Source: Nannobrachium achirus (taxonomy: Eukaryota > Chordata > Actinopteri > Myctophiformes > Myctophidae). Taken from it: a stretch of 64,000 bases of DNA. Below are positions 12,001 to 27,000 of the stretch, in pieces. The DNA lies in assembly GCA_963921795.1 (NCBI GenBank), contig OY997653.1, forward strand, positions 26,017,273 through 26,081,272, read 5' to 3'. The stretch's first letter is position 1, and each line of letters starts with the position of its first letter. The notes beneath the pieces are model-generated. The model was not told where the DNA came from. It saw only the letters and a list, made by a program, of their open reading frames with translations, and ran no database searches. Both the position numbers and the translations under genes were made by a program.

Positions 12001-15000
12001 GGCGTGTACCAAATCAGCCGATGTGACCTGGGTAGGAAGCTCCAGTGCCACAGCTTACAATGTGACAGCAGTGGGTCAGGATGGACACATACATGACTGC
12101 TACACCAACAGTACCAGCTGTCAGATACCCAACATGCCCTGTGGACAAAACTATATCATCACAGTGACACCATATGCTGACTCCTGTGCTGGGAATCCCA
12201 GCATTCCTCATCACTTCATTGGAGGTACACAGAGAGAACAAGACTTACAATCTAAAAGCCATGTACTAATCTGAACTCTCTCCAACAGACTTTGGTCAGA
12301 CAAAGATGAGCTCATTTTACGTTTCATTTAATCAGTTGAAGCAATACATTAAAAAGAATAACGTTGTTTTCTCTCCACGTGTTACCTCCATCTCTCCAGG
12401 TCCCTGCTCCCCCAGTAATGTTTCTGTTTCTACAGAATGTGGGGCAAGCACAGTGTCCTGGTCCCCCGTTTCAGGAGCAGAAACCTACATAGCAACAGCA
12501 AAAGCACATGATGGACACAACCACACCTGTCACTCAAGCTCTGCACACTCCTGCTCTTTCACTGATCTACACTGTGGTGGAAACTATTCTGTCAGTGTTG
12601 TAGCTTTTGAAAGAGGTTGTCACAGTGAACCAAGTTCACCTGTGGAATTGAAAACAGGTGAGAAAATCTGTAATGCTGCCTTTAACATGTTAGATTTAAT
12701 CATGACCTTTTCACGAAGATTTGATTGGAATGAAGGTTTTAAAATCTAGGTTGCTAAATAAATAAACATGTTATGTTAGAACATTCGGCTGAAAGACAAC
12801 TTAAGTCTCTAAAACTTTGTCATTTATCCTTTCGTGTTTCATTTAATTCCCTGAATATAGGCTAATATAACATGTCAACATTGTGTTTTAACTCTGTCTC
12901 TTGCCAGCTCCATGTGCCCCAGAGAACGTTGGTGCCAGTCTGGCGTGTCCCAACTCAGCCAATGTATCCTGGGTAGGAAGCTCCAGTGCCACAGCTTACA
13001 ATGTGACAGCAGTGGGTCAGGATGGACACATACATGACTGCTACACCAACAGTACCAGCTGTCAGATACCCAACATGCCCTGTGGCCAGAACTATACCAT
13101 CACAGTGACACCATATGCTGACTCCTGTGCTGGGAATCCTGGCATTCCTCATCACTTCATTGGAGGTAAACAGAGGGAACAACACTTACAATCTAAAAGC
13201 TATGTCCTAATCTGAATTGTCTCCAACAGACTACATTGATCAGACAAAGATTAGCTCATTTTATATTTCATTTAATCAGTTGAAGCAAAAAATTAAAAAC
13301 AATAACCTTGTTTTCTCTCCACTTGTTCTCTCCATCCCTCCAGGTCCCTGCTCCCCCAGTAATGTTTCTGTTTCTACAGAATGTGGGGCTAGCACAGTGT
13401 CCTGGTCCCCTGTTTCAGGAGCAGAAACCTACATAGCAACAGCAAAAGCACAAGATGGACACATCCACACCTGTAACTCAAGCTCTGCACACTCCTGTTC
13501 TTTCACTGATCTACACTGTGGTGGAAACTACTCTGTCAGTGTTGTAGCTTTTGAAAGAGGTTGTCACAGTGAACCAAGTTCACTTGTGGAACTTAAAACA
13601 GGTGAGAGGATTTCACCAAATATTCTGTATGCTGCCTTTAACATGTTAGGTTTAATCATGATATGTTCAGGAAGATTTGTTTAGAATGAAGGGTTTCAAA
13701 TCTAGGTTGGCATATTAGTGACTTGATTGCTAAATAAATAAATAAATGCATGTTATATTAGAAAATGTGCCAGTTATCCTTTCGTATTTAATTTAATTCC
13801 CTGAATATAGGCTAATATAACATGTCAACATTGTGTTTTACCGTTGTCTCTTGCCAGCTCCATGTGCCCCAGAGAACGTTGGTGCCAGTCTGGCGTGTAC
13901 CAAATCAGCCGATGTGACCTGGGTAGGAAGCTCCAGTGCCACAGCTTACAATGTGACAGCAGTGGGTCAGGATGGACACATACATGACTGCTACACCAAC
14001 AGTACCAGCTGTCAGATACCCAACATGCCCTGTGGACAAAACTATATCATCACAGTGACACCATATGCTGACTCCTGTGCTGGGAATCCCAGCATTCCTC
14101 ATCACTTCATTGGAGGTACACAGAGAGAACAAGACTTACAATCTAAAAGCCATGTACTAATCTGAACTCTCCCAACGGACTTTGGTCAGACAAAGATGAG
14201 CTCATTTTACGTTTCATTTAATCAGTTGAAGCAATACATTAAAAAGAATAACGTTGTTTTCTCTCCACGTGTTACCTCCATCTCTCCAGGTCCCTGCTCC
14301 CCCAGTAATGTTTCTGTTTCTACAGAATGTGGGGCTAGTACAGTGTCCTGGTCCCCTGTTTCAGGAGCAGAAACATACATAGCAACAGCAAAAGCACATG
14401 ATGGACACAACCACACCTGTCACTCAAGCTCTGCACACTCCTGCTCTTTCACTGATCTACACTGTGGTGGAAACTATTCTGTCAGTGTTGTAGCTTTTGA
14501 AAGAGGTTGTCACAGTGAACCAAGTTCACCTGTGGAATTGAAAACAGGTGAGAAAATCTGTAATGCTGCCTTTAACATGTTAGGTTTAATCATGACCTTT
14601 TCACGAAGATTTGATTGGAATGAAGGTTTTAAAATCTAGGTTGCTAAATAAATAAACATGTTATGTTATGTTAGAACATTCGGCTGAAAGACAACTTAAG
14701 TCTCTAAAACTTTGTCATTTATCCTTTCGTGTTTCATTTAATTCCCTGAATATAGGCTAATATAACATGTCAACATTGTCTTTTAACTCTGTCTCTTGCC
14801 AGCTCCATGTGCCCCAGAGAACGTTGGTGCCAGTCTGGCGTGTCCCAACTCAGCCAATGTATCCTGGGTAGGAAGCTCCAGTGCCACAGCTTACAATGTG
14901 ACAGCAGTGAGTCAGGATGGACACATACATGACTGCTACACCAACAGTACCAGCTGTCAGATACCCAACATGCCCTGTGGCCAGAACTATACCATCACAG

Positions 15001-18000
15001 TGACACCATATGCTGACTCCTGTGCTGGGAATCCTAGCATTCCTCATCACTTCATTGGAGGTAAACAGAGGGAAAAACACTTACAATCTAAAAGCTATGT
15101 CCTAATCTGAATTGTCTCCAACAGACTACCTTGATCAGACAAAGATTAGCTCATTTTATATTTCATTTAATCAGTTGAAGCAAAAAATTAAAAAGAATAA
15201 CCTTGTTTTCTCTCCACTTGTTCTCTCCATCTCTCCAGGTCCCTGCTCCCCCAGTAATGTTTCTGTTTCTACAGAATGTGGGGCTAGCACAGTGTCCTGG
15301 TCCCCCGTTTCAGGAGCAGAAACCTACATAGCAACAGCAAAAGCACAAGATGGACACATCCACACCTGTAACTCAAGCTCTGCAAACTCCTGTTCTTTCA
15401 CTGATCTACATTGTGGTGGAAACTACTCTGTCAGTGTTGTAGCTTTTGAAAGAGGTTGTCAAAGTGAACCAAGTTCACTTGTGGAACTTAAAACAGGTGA
15501 GAGGATTTCACCAAATATTCTGTATGCTGCCTTTAACATGTTAGGTTTAATCATGATATGTTCAGGAAGATTTCTTTAGAATGAAGGGTTTCAAATCTAG
15601 GTTGGCATATTAGTGACTTGATTGCTAAATAAATAAATAAATGCATGTTATATTAGAAAATTCGGCTAAAAGACAAATTAAGTCTCGAAAAGTGTGCCGG
15701 TTATCCTTTCGTATTTCATTTCATTCCCTGAATATAGGCTAATATAACATGTCAACATTGTGTTTTAACGTTGTCTCTTGCCAGCTCCATGTGCCCCAGA
15801 GGACGTTGGTGCCAGTCTGGCGTGTACCAAATCAGCCGATGTGACCTGGGTAGGAAGCTCCAGTGCCACAGCTTACAATGTGACAGCAGTGGGTCAGGAT
15901 GGACACATACATGACTGCTACACCAACAGTACCAGCTGTCAGATACCCAACATGCCCTGTGGACAAAACTATATCATCACAGTGACACCATATGCTGACT
16001 CCTGTGCTGGGAATCCCAGCATTCCTCATCACTTCATTGGAGGTACACAGAGAGAACAAGACTTACAATCTAAAAGCCATGTACTAATCTGAACTCTCTC
16101 CAACAGACTTTGGTCAGACAAAGATGAGCTCATTTTACGTTTCATTTAATCAGTTGAAGCAATACATTAAAAAGAATAACGTTGTTTTCTCTCCACGTGT
16201 TACCTCCATCTCTCCAGGTCCCTGCTCCCCCAGTAATGTTTCTGTTTCTACAGAATGTGGGGCAAGCACAGTGTCCTGGTCCCCCGTTTCAGGAGCAGAA
16301 ACCTACATAGCAACAGCAAAAGCAGATGATGGACACAACCACACCTGTCACTCAAGCTCTGCACACTCCTGCTCTTTCACTGATCTACACTGTGGTGGAA
16401 ACTACTCTGTCAGTGTTGTAGCTTTTGAAAGAGGTTGTCACAGTGAACCAAGTTCACCTGTGGAATTGAAAACAGGTGAGAAAATCTGTAATGCTGCCTT
16501 TAACATGTTAGGTTTAATCATGACCTTTTCACGAAGATTTGATTGGAATGAAGGTTTTAAAATCTAGGTTGCTAAATAAATAAACATGTTATGTTAGAAC
16601 ATTCGGCTGAAAGACAACTTAAGTCTCTAAAACTTTGTCATTTATCCTTTCGTGTTTCATTTAATTCCCTGAATATAGGCTAATATAACATGTCAACATT
16701 GTGTTTTAACTCTGTCTCTTGCCAGCTCCATGTGCCCCAGAGAACGTTGGTGCCAGTCTGGCGTGTCCCAACTCAGCCAATGTATCCTGGGTAGGAAGCT
16801 CCAGTGCCACAGCTTACAATGTGACAGCAGTGGGTCAGGATGGAGACATACATGACTGCTACACCAACAGTACCAGCTGTCAGATACCCAACATGCCCTG
16901 TGGACAAAACTATATCATCACAGTGACACCATATGCTGACTCCTGTGCTGGGAATCCCAGCATTCCTCATCACTTCATTGGAGGTACACAGAGAGAACAA
17001 GACTTACAATCTAAAAGCCATGTACTAATCTGAACTCTCCCAACGGACTTTGGTCAGACAAAGATGAGCTCATTTTACGTTTCATTTAATCAGTTGAAGC
17101 AATACATTAAAAAGAATAACGTTGTTTTCTCTCCACGTGTTACCTCCATCTCTCCAGGTCCCTGCTCCCCCAGTAATGTTTCTGTTTCTACAGAATGTGG
17201 GGCTAGTACAGTGTCCTGGTCCCCTGTTTCAGGAGCAGAAACATACATAGCAACAGCAAAAGCACATGATGGACACAACCACACCTGTAACTCAAGCTCT
17301 GCACACTCCTGCTCTTTCACTGATCTACACTGTGGTGGAAACTACTCTGTCAGTGTTGTAGCTTTTGAAAGAGGTTGTCACAGTGAACCAAGTTCACCTG
17401 TGGAATTGAAAACAGGTGAGAAAATCTGTAATGCTGCCTTTAACATGTTAGGTTTAATCATGATCTTTTCATGAAGATTTGATTGGAATGAAGGTTTTAC
17501 AATCTAGTTTGCTAAATAAATAAACATGTTATGTTAGAACATTCGGCTGAAAGACAACTTAAGTCTCTAAAACTTTGTCATTTATCCTTTCGTGTTTCAT
17601 TTAATTCCCTGAATATAGGCTAATATAACATGTCAACATTGTGTTTTAACTCTGTCTCTTGCCAGCTCCATGTGCCCCAGAGAACGTTGGTGCCAGTCTG
17701 GCGTGTCCCAACTCAGCCAATGTATCCTGGGTAGGAAGCTCCAGTGCCACAGCTTACAATGTGACAGCAGTGGGTCAGGATGGAGACATACATGACTGCT
17801 ACACCAACAGTACCAGCTGTCAGATACCCAACATGCCCTGTGGCCAGAACTATACCATCACAGTGACACCATATGCTGACTCCTGTGCTGGGAATCCTAG
17901 CATTCCTCATCACTTCATTGGAGGTAAACAGAGGGAACAACACTTACAATCTAAAAGCTATGTCCTAATCTGAATTGTCTCCAACAGACTACCTTGATCA

Positions 18001-21000
18001 GACAAAGATTAGCTCATTTTATATTTCGTTTAATCAGTTGAAGCAAAAAATTAAAAAGAATAACATTGTTTTCTCTCCACTTGTTCTCTCCATCTCTCCA
18101 GGTCCCTGCTCCCCCAGTAATGTTTCTGTTTCTACAGAATGTGGGGCTAGCACAGTGTCCTGGTCCCCCGTTTCAGGAGCAGAAACCTACATAGCAACAG
18201 CAAAAGCACAAGATGGACACATCCACACCTGTAACTCAAGCTCTGCACACTCCTGTTCTTTCACTGATCTACACTGTGGTGGAAACTACTCTGTCAGTGT
18301 TGTAGCTTTTGAAAGAGGTTGTCACAGTGAACCAAGTTCACTTGTGGAACTTAAAACAGGTGAGAGGATTTCACCAAATATTCTGTATGCTGCCTTTAAC
18401 ATGTTAGGTTTAATCATGATATGTTCAGGAAGATTTGTTTAGAATGAAGGGTTTCAAATCTAGGTTGGCATATTCGTGACTTGATTGCTAAATAAATAAA
18501 TAAATGCATGTTATATTAGAAAATGTGCCAGTTATCCTTTCGTATTTAATTTAATTCCCTGAATATAGGCTAATATAACATGTCAACATTGTGTTTTACC
18601 GTTGTCTCTTGCCAGCTCCATGTGCCCCAGAGAACGTTGGTGCCAGTCTGGCGTGTACCAAATCAGCCGATGTGACCTGGGTAGGAAGCTCCAGTGCCAC
18701 AGCTTACAATGTGACAGCAGTGGGTCAGGATGGACACATACATGACTGCTACACCAACAGTACCAGCTGTCAGATACCCAACATGCCCTGTGGACAAAAC
18801 TATATCATCACAGTGACACCATATGCTGACTCCTGTGCTGGGAATCCCAGCATTCCTCATCACTTCATTGGAGGTACACAGAGAGAACAAGACTTACAAT
18901 CTAAAAGCCATGTACTAATCTGAACTCTCCCAACGGACTTTGGTCAGACAAAGATGAGCTCATTTTACGGTTCATTTAATCAGTTGAAGCAATACATTAA
19001 AAAGAATAACGTTGTTTTCTCTCCACGTGTTACCTCCATCTCTCCAGGTCCCTGCTCCCCCAGTAATGTTTCTGTTTCTACAGAATGTGGGGCAAGCACA
19101 GTGTCCTGGTCCCCCGTTTCAGGAGCAGAAACCTACATAGCAACAGCAAAAGCACATGATGGACACAACCACACCTGTCACTCAAGCTCTGCACACTCCT
19201 GCTCTTTCACTGATCTACACTGTGGTGGAAACTATTCTGTCAGTGTTGTAGCTTTTGAAAGAGGTTGTCACAGTGAACCAAGTTCACCCGTGGAATTGAA
19301 AACAGGTGAGAAAATCTGTAATGCTGCCTTTAACATGTTAGGTTTAATCATGACCTTTTCACGAAGATTTGATTGGAATGAAGGTTTTAAAATCTAGGTT
19401 GCTAAATAAATAAACATGTTATGTTAGAACATTCGGCTGAAAGACAACTTAAGTCTCTAAAACTTTGTCATTTATCCTTTCGTGTTTCATTTAATTCCCT
19501 GAATATAGGCTAATATAACATGTCAACATTGTCTTTTAACTCTGTCTCTTGCCAGCTCCATGTGCCCCAGAGAACGTTGGTGCCAGTCTGGCGTGTCCCA
19601 ACTCAGCCAATGTATCCTGGGTAGGAAGCTCCAGTGCCACAGCTTACAATGTGACAGCAGTGAGTCAGGATGGACACATACATGACTGCTACACCAACAG
19701 TACCAGCTGTCAGATACCCAACATGCCCTGTGGCCAGAACTATACCATCACAGTGACACCATATGCTGACTCCTGTGCTGGGAAACCTAGCATTCCTCAT
19801 CACTTCATTGGAGGTAAACAGAGGGAAAAACACTTACAATCTAAAAGCTATGTCCTAATCTGAATTGTCTCCAACAGACTACCTTGATCAGACAAAGATT
19901 AGCTCATTTTATATTTCATTTAATCAGTTGAAGCAAAAAATTAAAAAGAATAACCTTGTTTTCTCTCCACTTGTTCTCTCCATCTCTCCAGGTCCCTGCT
20001 CCCCCAGTAATGTTTCTGTTTCTACAGAATGTGGGGCTAGCACAGTGTCCTGGTCCCCCGTTTCAGGAGCAGAAACCTACATAGCAACAGCAAAAGCACA
20101 AGATGGACACATCCACACCTGTAACTCAAGCTCTGCAAACTCCTGTTCTTTCACTGATCTACATTGTGGTGGAAACTACTCTGTCAGTGTTGTAGCTTTT
20201 GAAAGAGGTTGTCAAAGTGAACCAAGTTCACTTGTGGAACTTAAAACAGGTGAGAGGATTTCACCAAATATTCTGTATGCTGCCTTTAACATGTTAGGTT
20301 TAATCATGATATGTTCAGGAAGATTTCTTTAGAATGAAGGGTTTCAAATCTAGGTTGGCATATTAGTGACTTGATTGCTAAATAAATAAATAAATGCATG
20401 TTATATTAGAGAATTCGGCTAAAAGACAAATTAAGTCTCGAAAAGTGTGCCGGTTATCCTTTCGTATTTCATTTCATTCCCTGAATATAGGCTAATATAA
20501 CATGTCAACATTGTGTTTTAACGTTGTCTCTTGCCAGCTCCATGTGCCCCAGAGGACGTTGGTGCCAGTCTGGCGTGTACCAAATCAGCCGATGTGACCT
20601 GGGTAGGAAGCTCCAGTGCCACAGCTTACAATGTGACAGCAGTGGGTCAGGATGGACACATACATGACTGCTACACCAACAGTACCAGCTGTCAGATACC
20701 CAACATGCCCTGTGGACAAAACTATATCATCACAGTGACACCATATGCTGACTCCTGTGCTGGGAATCCCAGCATTCCTCATCACTTCATTGGAGGTACA
20801 CAGAGAGAACAAGACTTACAATCTAAAAGCCATGTACTAATCTGAACTCTCCCAACGGACTTTGGTCAGACAAAGATGAGCTCATTTTACGGTTCATTTA
20901 ATCAGTTGAAGCAATACATTAAAAAGAATAACGTTGTTTTCTCTCCACGTGTTACCTCCATCTCTCCAGGTCCCTGCTCCCCCAGTAATGTTTCTGTTTC

Positions 21001-24000
21001 TACAGAATGTGGGGCAAGCACAGTGTCCTGGTCCCCCGTTTCAGGAGCAGAAACCTACATAGCAACAGCAAAAGCACATGATGGACACAACCACACCTGT
21101 CACTCAAGCTCTGCACACTCCTGCTCTTTCACTGATCTACACTGTGGTGGAAACTATTCTGTCAGTGTTGTAGCTTTTGAAAGAGGTTGTCACAGTGAAC
21201 CAAGTTCACCTGTGGAATTGAAAACAGGTGAGAAAATCTGTAATAATGCCTTTAACATGTTAGGTTTAATCATGACCTTTTCACGAAGATTTGATTGGAA
21301 TGAAGGTTTTAAAATCTAGGTTGCTAAATAAATAAACATGTTATGTTAGAACATTCGGCTGAAAGACAACTTAAGTCTCTAAAACTTTGTCATTTATCCT
21401 TTCGTGTTTCATTTAATTCCCTGAATATAGGCTAATATAACATGTCAACATTGTCTTTTAACTCTGTCTCTTGCCAGCTCCATGTGCCCCAGAGAACGTT
21501 GGTGCCAGTCTGGCGTGTCCCAACTCAGCCAATGTATCCTGGGTAGGAAGCTCCAGTGCCACAGCTTACAATGTGACAGCAGTGAGTCAGGATGGACACA
21601 TACATGACTGCTACACCAACAGTACCAGCTGTCAGATACCCAACATGCCCTGTGGCCAGAACTATACCATCACAGTGACACCATATGCTGACTCCTGTGC
21701 TGGGAATCCTAGCATTCCTCATCACTTCATTGGAGGTAAACAGAGGGAAAAACACTTACAATCTAAAAGCTATGTCCTAATCTGAATTGTCTCCAACAGA
21801 CTACCTTGATCAGACAAAGATTAGCTCATTTTATATTTCATTTAATCAGTTGAAGCAAAAAATTAAAAAGAATAACCTTGTTTTCTCTCCACTTGTTCTC
21901 TCCATCTCTCCAGGTCCCTGCTCCCCCAGTAATGTTTCTGTTTCTACAGAATGTGGGGCTAGCACAGTGTCCTGGTCCCCCGTTTCAGGAGCAGAAACCT
22001 ACATAGCAACAGCAAAAGCACAAGATGGACACATCCACACCTGTAACTCAAGCTCTGCAAACTCCTGTTCTTTCACTGATCTACATTGTGGTGGAAACTA
22101 CTCTGTCAGTGTTGTAGCTTTTGAAAGAGGTTGTCAAAGTGAACCAAGTTCACTTGTGGAACTTAAAACAGGTGAGAGGATTTCACCAAATATTCTGTAT
22201 GCTGCCTTTAACATGTTAGGTTTAATCATGATATGTTCAGGAAGATTTCTTTAGAATGAAGGGTTTCAAATCTAGGTTGGCATATTAGTGACTTGATTGC
22301 TAAATAAATAAATAAATGCATGTTATATTAGAAAATTCGGCTAAAAGACAAATTAAGTCTCGAAAAGTGTGCCGGTTATCCTTTCGTATTTCATTTCATT
22401 CCCTGAATATAGGCTAATATAACATGTCAACATTGTGTTTTAACGTTGTCTCTTGCCAGCTCCATGTGCCCCAGAGGACGTTGGTGCCAGTCTGGCGTGT
22501 ACCAAATCAGCCGATGTGACCTGGGTAGGAAGCTCCAGTGCCACAGCTTACAATGTGACAGCAGTGGGTCAGGATGGACACATACATGACTGCTACACCA
22601 ACAGTACCAGCTGTCAGATACCCAACATGCCCTGTGGACAAAACTATATCATCACAGTGACACCATATGCTGACTCCTGTGCTGGGAATCCCAGCATTCC
22701 TCATCACTTCATTGGAGGTACACAGAGAGAACAAGACTTACAATCTAAAAGCCATGTACTAATCTGAACTCTCTCCAACAGACTTTGGTCAGACAAAGAT
22801 GAGCTCATTTTACGTTTAATTTAATCAGTTGAAGCAATACATTAAAAAGAATAACGTTGTTTTCTCTCCACGTGTTACCTCCATCTCTCCAGGTCCCTGC
22901 TCCCCCAGTAATGTTTCTGTTTCTACAGAATGTGGGGCAAGCACAGTGTCCTGGTCCCCCGTTTCAGGAGCAGAAACCTACATAGCAACAGCAAAAGCAG
23001 ATGATGGACACAACCACACCTGTCACTCAAGCTCTGCACACTCCTGCTCTTTCACTGATCTACACTGTGGTGGAAACTACTCTGTCAGTGTTGTAGCTTT
23101 TGAAAGAGGTTGTCACAGTGAACCAAGTTCACCTGTGGAATTGAAAACAGGTGAGAAAATCTGTAATGCTGCCTTTAACATGTTAGGTTTAATCATGACC
23201 TTTTCACGAAGATTTGATTGGAATGAAGGTTTTAAAATCTAGGTTGCTAAATAAATAAACATGTTATGTTAGAACATTCGGCTGAAAGACAACTTAAGTC
23301 TCTAAAACTTTGTCATTTATCCTTTCGTGTTTCATTTAATTCCCTGAATATAGGCTAATATAACATGTCAACATTGTGTTTTAACTCTGTCTCTTGCCAG
23401 CTCCATGTGCCCCAGAGAACGTTGGTGCCAGTCTGGAGTGTCCCAACTCAGCCAATGTATCCTGGGTAGGAAGCTCCAGTGCCACAGCTTACAATGTGAC
23501 AGCAGTGGGTCAGGATGGAGACATACATGACTGCTACACCAACAGTACCAGCTGTCAGATACCCAACATGCCCTGTGGACAAAACTATATCATCACAGTG
23601 ACACCATATGCTGACTCCTGTGCTGGGAATCCCAGCATTCCTCATCACTTCATTGGAGGTACACAGAGAGAACAAGACTTACAATCTAAAAGCCATGTAC
23701 TAATCTGAACTCTCTCCAACAGACTTTGGTCAGACAAAGATGAGCTCATTTTACGTTTCATTTAATCAGTTGAAGCAATACATTAAAAAGAATAACGTTG
23801 TTTTCTCTCCACGTGTTACCTCCATCTCTCCAGGTCCCTGCTCCCCCAGTAATGTTTCTGTTTCTACAGAATGTGGGGCAAGCACAGTGTCCTGGTCCCC
23901 CGTTTCAGGAGCAGAAACCTACATAGCAACAGCAAAAGCACATGATGGACACAACCACACCTGTCACTCAAGCTCTGCACACTCCTGCTCTTTCACTGAT

Positions 24001-27000
24001 CTACACTGTGGTGGAAACTATTCTGTCAGTGTTGTAGCTTTTGAAAGAGGTTGTCACAGTGAACCAAGTTCACCTGTGGAATTGAAAACAGGTGAGAAAA
24101 TCTGTAATGCTGCCTTTAACACGTTAGATTTAATCATGACCTTTTCACGAAGATTTGATTGGAATGAAGGTTTTAAAATCTAGGTTGCTAAATAAATAAA
24201 CATGTTATGTTAGAACATTCGGCTGAAAGACAACTTAAGTCTCTAAAACTTTGTCATTTATCCTTTCGTGTTTCATTTAATTCCCTGAATATAGGCTAAT
24301 ATAACATGTCAACATTGTGTTTTAACTCTGTCTCTTGCCAGCTCCATGTGCCCCAGAGAACGTTGGTGCCAGTCTGGCGTGTCCCAACTCAGCCAATGTA
24401 TCCTGGGTAGGAAGCTCCAGTGCCACAGCTTACAATGTGACAGCAGTGGGTCAGGATGGACACATACATGACTGCTACACCAACAGTACCAGCTGTCAGA
24501 TACCCAACATGCCCTGTGGCCAGAACTATACCATCACAGTGACACCATATGCTGACTCCTGTGCTGGGAATCCTGGCATTCCTCATCACTTCATTGGAGG
24601 TAAACAGAGGGAACAACACTTACAATCTAAAAGCTATGTCCTAATCTGAATTGTCTCCAACAGACTACATTGATCAGACAAAGATTAGCTCATTTTATAT
24701 TTCATTTAATCAGTTGAAGCAAAAAATTAAAAACAATAACCTTGTTTTCTCTCCACTTGTTCTCTCCATCCCTCCAGGTCCCTGCTCCCCCAGTAATGTT
24801 TCTGTTTCTACAGAATGTGGGGCTAGCACAGTGTCCTGGTCCCCTGTTTCAGGAGCAGAAACCTACATAGCAACAGCAAAAGCACAAGATGGACACATCC
24901 ACACCTGTAACTCAAGCTCTGCACACTCCTGTTCTTTCACTGATCTACACTGTGGTGGAAACTACTCTGTCAGTGTTGTAGCTTTTGAAAGAGGTTGTCA
25001 CAGTGAACCAAGTTCACTTGTGGAACTTAAAACAGGTGAGAGGATTTCACCAAATATTCTGTATGCTGCCTTTAACATGTTAGGTTTAATCATGATATGT
25101 TCAGGAAGATTTGTTTAGAATGAAGGGTTTCAAATCTAGGTTGGCATATTAGTGACTTGATTGCTAAATAAATAAATAAATGCATGTTATATTAGAAAAT
25201 GTGCCAGTTATCCTTTCGTATTTAATTTAATTCCCTGAATATAGGCTAATATAACATGTCAACATTGTGTTTTACCGTTGTCTCTTGCCAGCTCCATGTG
25301 CCCCAGAGAACGTTGGTGCCAGTCTGGCGTGTACCAAATCAGCCGATGTGACCTGGGTAGGAAGCTCCAGTGCCACAGCTTACAATGTGACAGCAGTGGG
25401 TCAGGATGGACACATACATGACTGCTACACCAACAGTACCAGCTGTCAGATACCCAACATGCCCTGTGGACAAAACTATATCATCACAGTGACACCATAT
25501 GCTGACTCCTGTGCTGGGAATCCCAGCATTCCTCATCACTTCATTGGAGGTACACAGAGAGAACAAGACTTACAATCTAAAAGCCATGTACTAATCTGAA
25601 CTCTCCCAACGGACTTTGGTCAGACAAAGATGAGCTCATTTTACGTTTCATTTAATCAGTTGAAGCAATACATTAAAAAGAATAACGTTGTTTTCTCTCC
25701 ACGTGTTACCTCCATCTCTCCAGGTCCCTGCTCCCCCAGTAATGTTTCTGTTTCTACAGAATGTGGGGCTAGTACAGTGTCCTGGTCCCCTGTTTCAGGA
25801 GCAGAAACATACATAGCAACAGCAAAAGCACATGATGGACACAACCACACCTGTCACTCAAGCTCTGCACACTCCTGCTCTTTCACTGATCTACACTGTG
25901 GTGGAAACTATTCTGTCAGTGTTGTAGCTTTTGAAAGAGGTTGTCACAGTGAACCAAGTTCACCTGTGGAATTGAAAACAGGTGAGAAAATCTGTAATGC
26001 TGCCTTTAACATGTTAGGTTTAATCATGACCTTTTCACGAAGATTTGATTGGAATGAAGGTTTTAAAATCTAGGTTGCTAAATAAATAAACATGTTATGT
26101 TATGTTAGAACATTCGGCTGAAAGACAACTTAAGTCTCTAAAACTTTGTCATTTATCCTTTCGTGTTTCATTTAATTCCCTGAATATAGGCTAATATAAC
26201 ATGTCAACATTGTCTTTTAACTCTGTCTCTTGCCAGCTCCATGTGCCCCAGAGAACGTTGGTGCCAGTCTGGCGTGTCCCAACTCAGCCAATGTATCCTG
26301 GGTAGGAAGCTCCAGTGCCACAGCTTACAATGTGACAGCAGTGAGTCAGGATGGACACATACATGACTGCTACACCAACAGTACCAGCTGTCAGATACCC
26401 AACATGCCCTGTGGCCAGAACTATACCATCACAGTGACACCATATGCTGACTCCTGTGCTGGGAATCCTAGCATTCCTCATCACTTCATTGGAGGTAAAC
26501 AGAGGGAAAAACACTTACAATCTAAAAGCTATGTCCTAATCTGAATTGTCTCCAACAGACTACCTTGATCAGACAAAGATTAGCTCATTTTATATTTCAT
26601 TTAATCAGTTGAAGCAAAAAATTAAAAAGAATAACCTTGTTTTCTCTCCACTTGTTCTCTCCATCTCTCCAGGTCCCTGCTCCCCCAGTAATGTTTCTGT
26701 TTCTACAGAATGTGGGGCTAGCACAGTGTCCTGGTCCCCCGTTTCAGGAGCAGAAACCTACATAGCAACAGCAAAAGCACAAGATGGACACATCCACACC
26801 TGTAACTCAAGCTCTGCAAACTCCTGTTCTTTCACTGATCTACATTGTGGTGGAAACTACTCTGTCAGTGTTGTAGCTTTTGAAAGAGGTTGTCAAAGTG
26901 AACCAAGTTCACTTGTGGAACTTAAAACAGGTGAGGGGATTTCACCAAATATTCTGTATGCTGCCTTTAACATGTTAGGTTTAATCATGATATGTTCAGG

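Larger units (their letters stand above)
9066..12907 (+). repeat. Eight-exon tandem block, copy 2 (3.85 kb)
   Basis: Exons 18-25, matching 5218-9065 with constant offset. The match breaks down inside the last B exon, whose tail is B3-like here and B1-like in copy 1. Confidence 0.8.
12087..23520 (+). repeat. 11,434-bp tandem duplication, copy 1
   Basis: Aligns without net indels to 23521-34954, covering 24 exons. Differences noticed are few single bases, for example 18917, 20411, 21245-21246 and 15496. Block content from exon 26 on: two four-exon units, one pair, three four-exon units, one pair. Confidence 0.88.
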
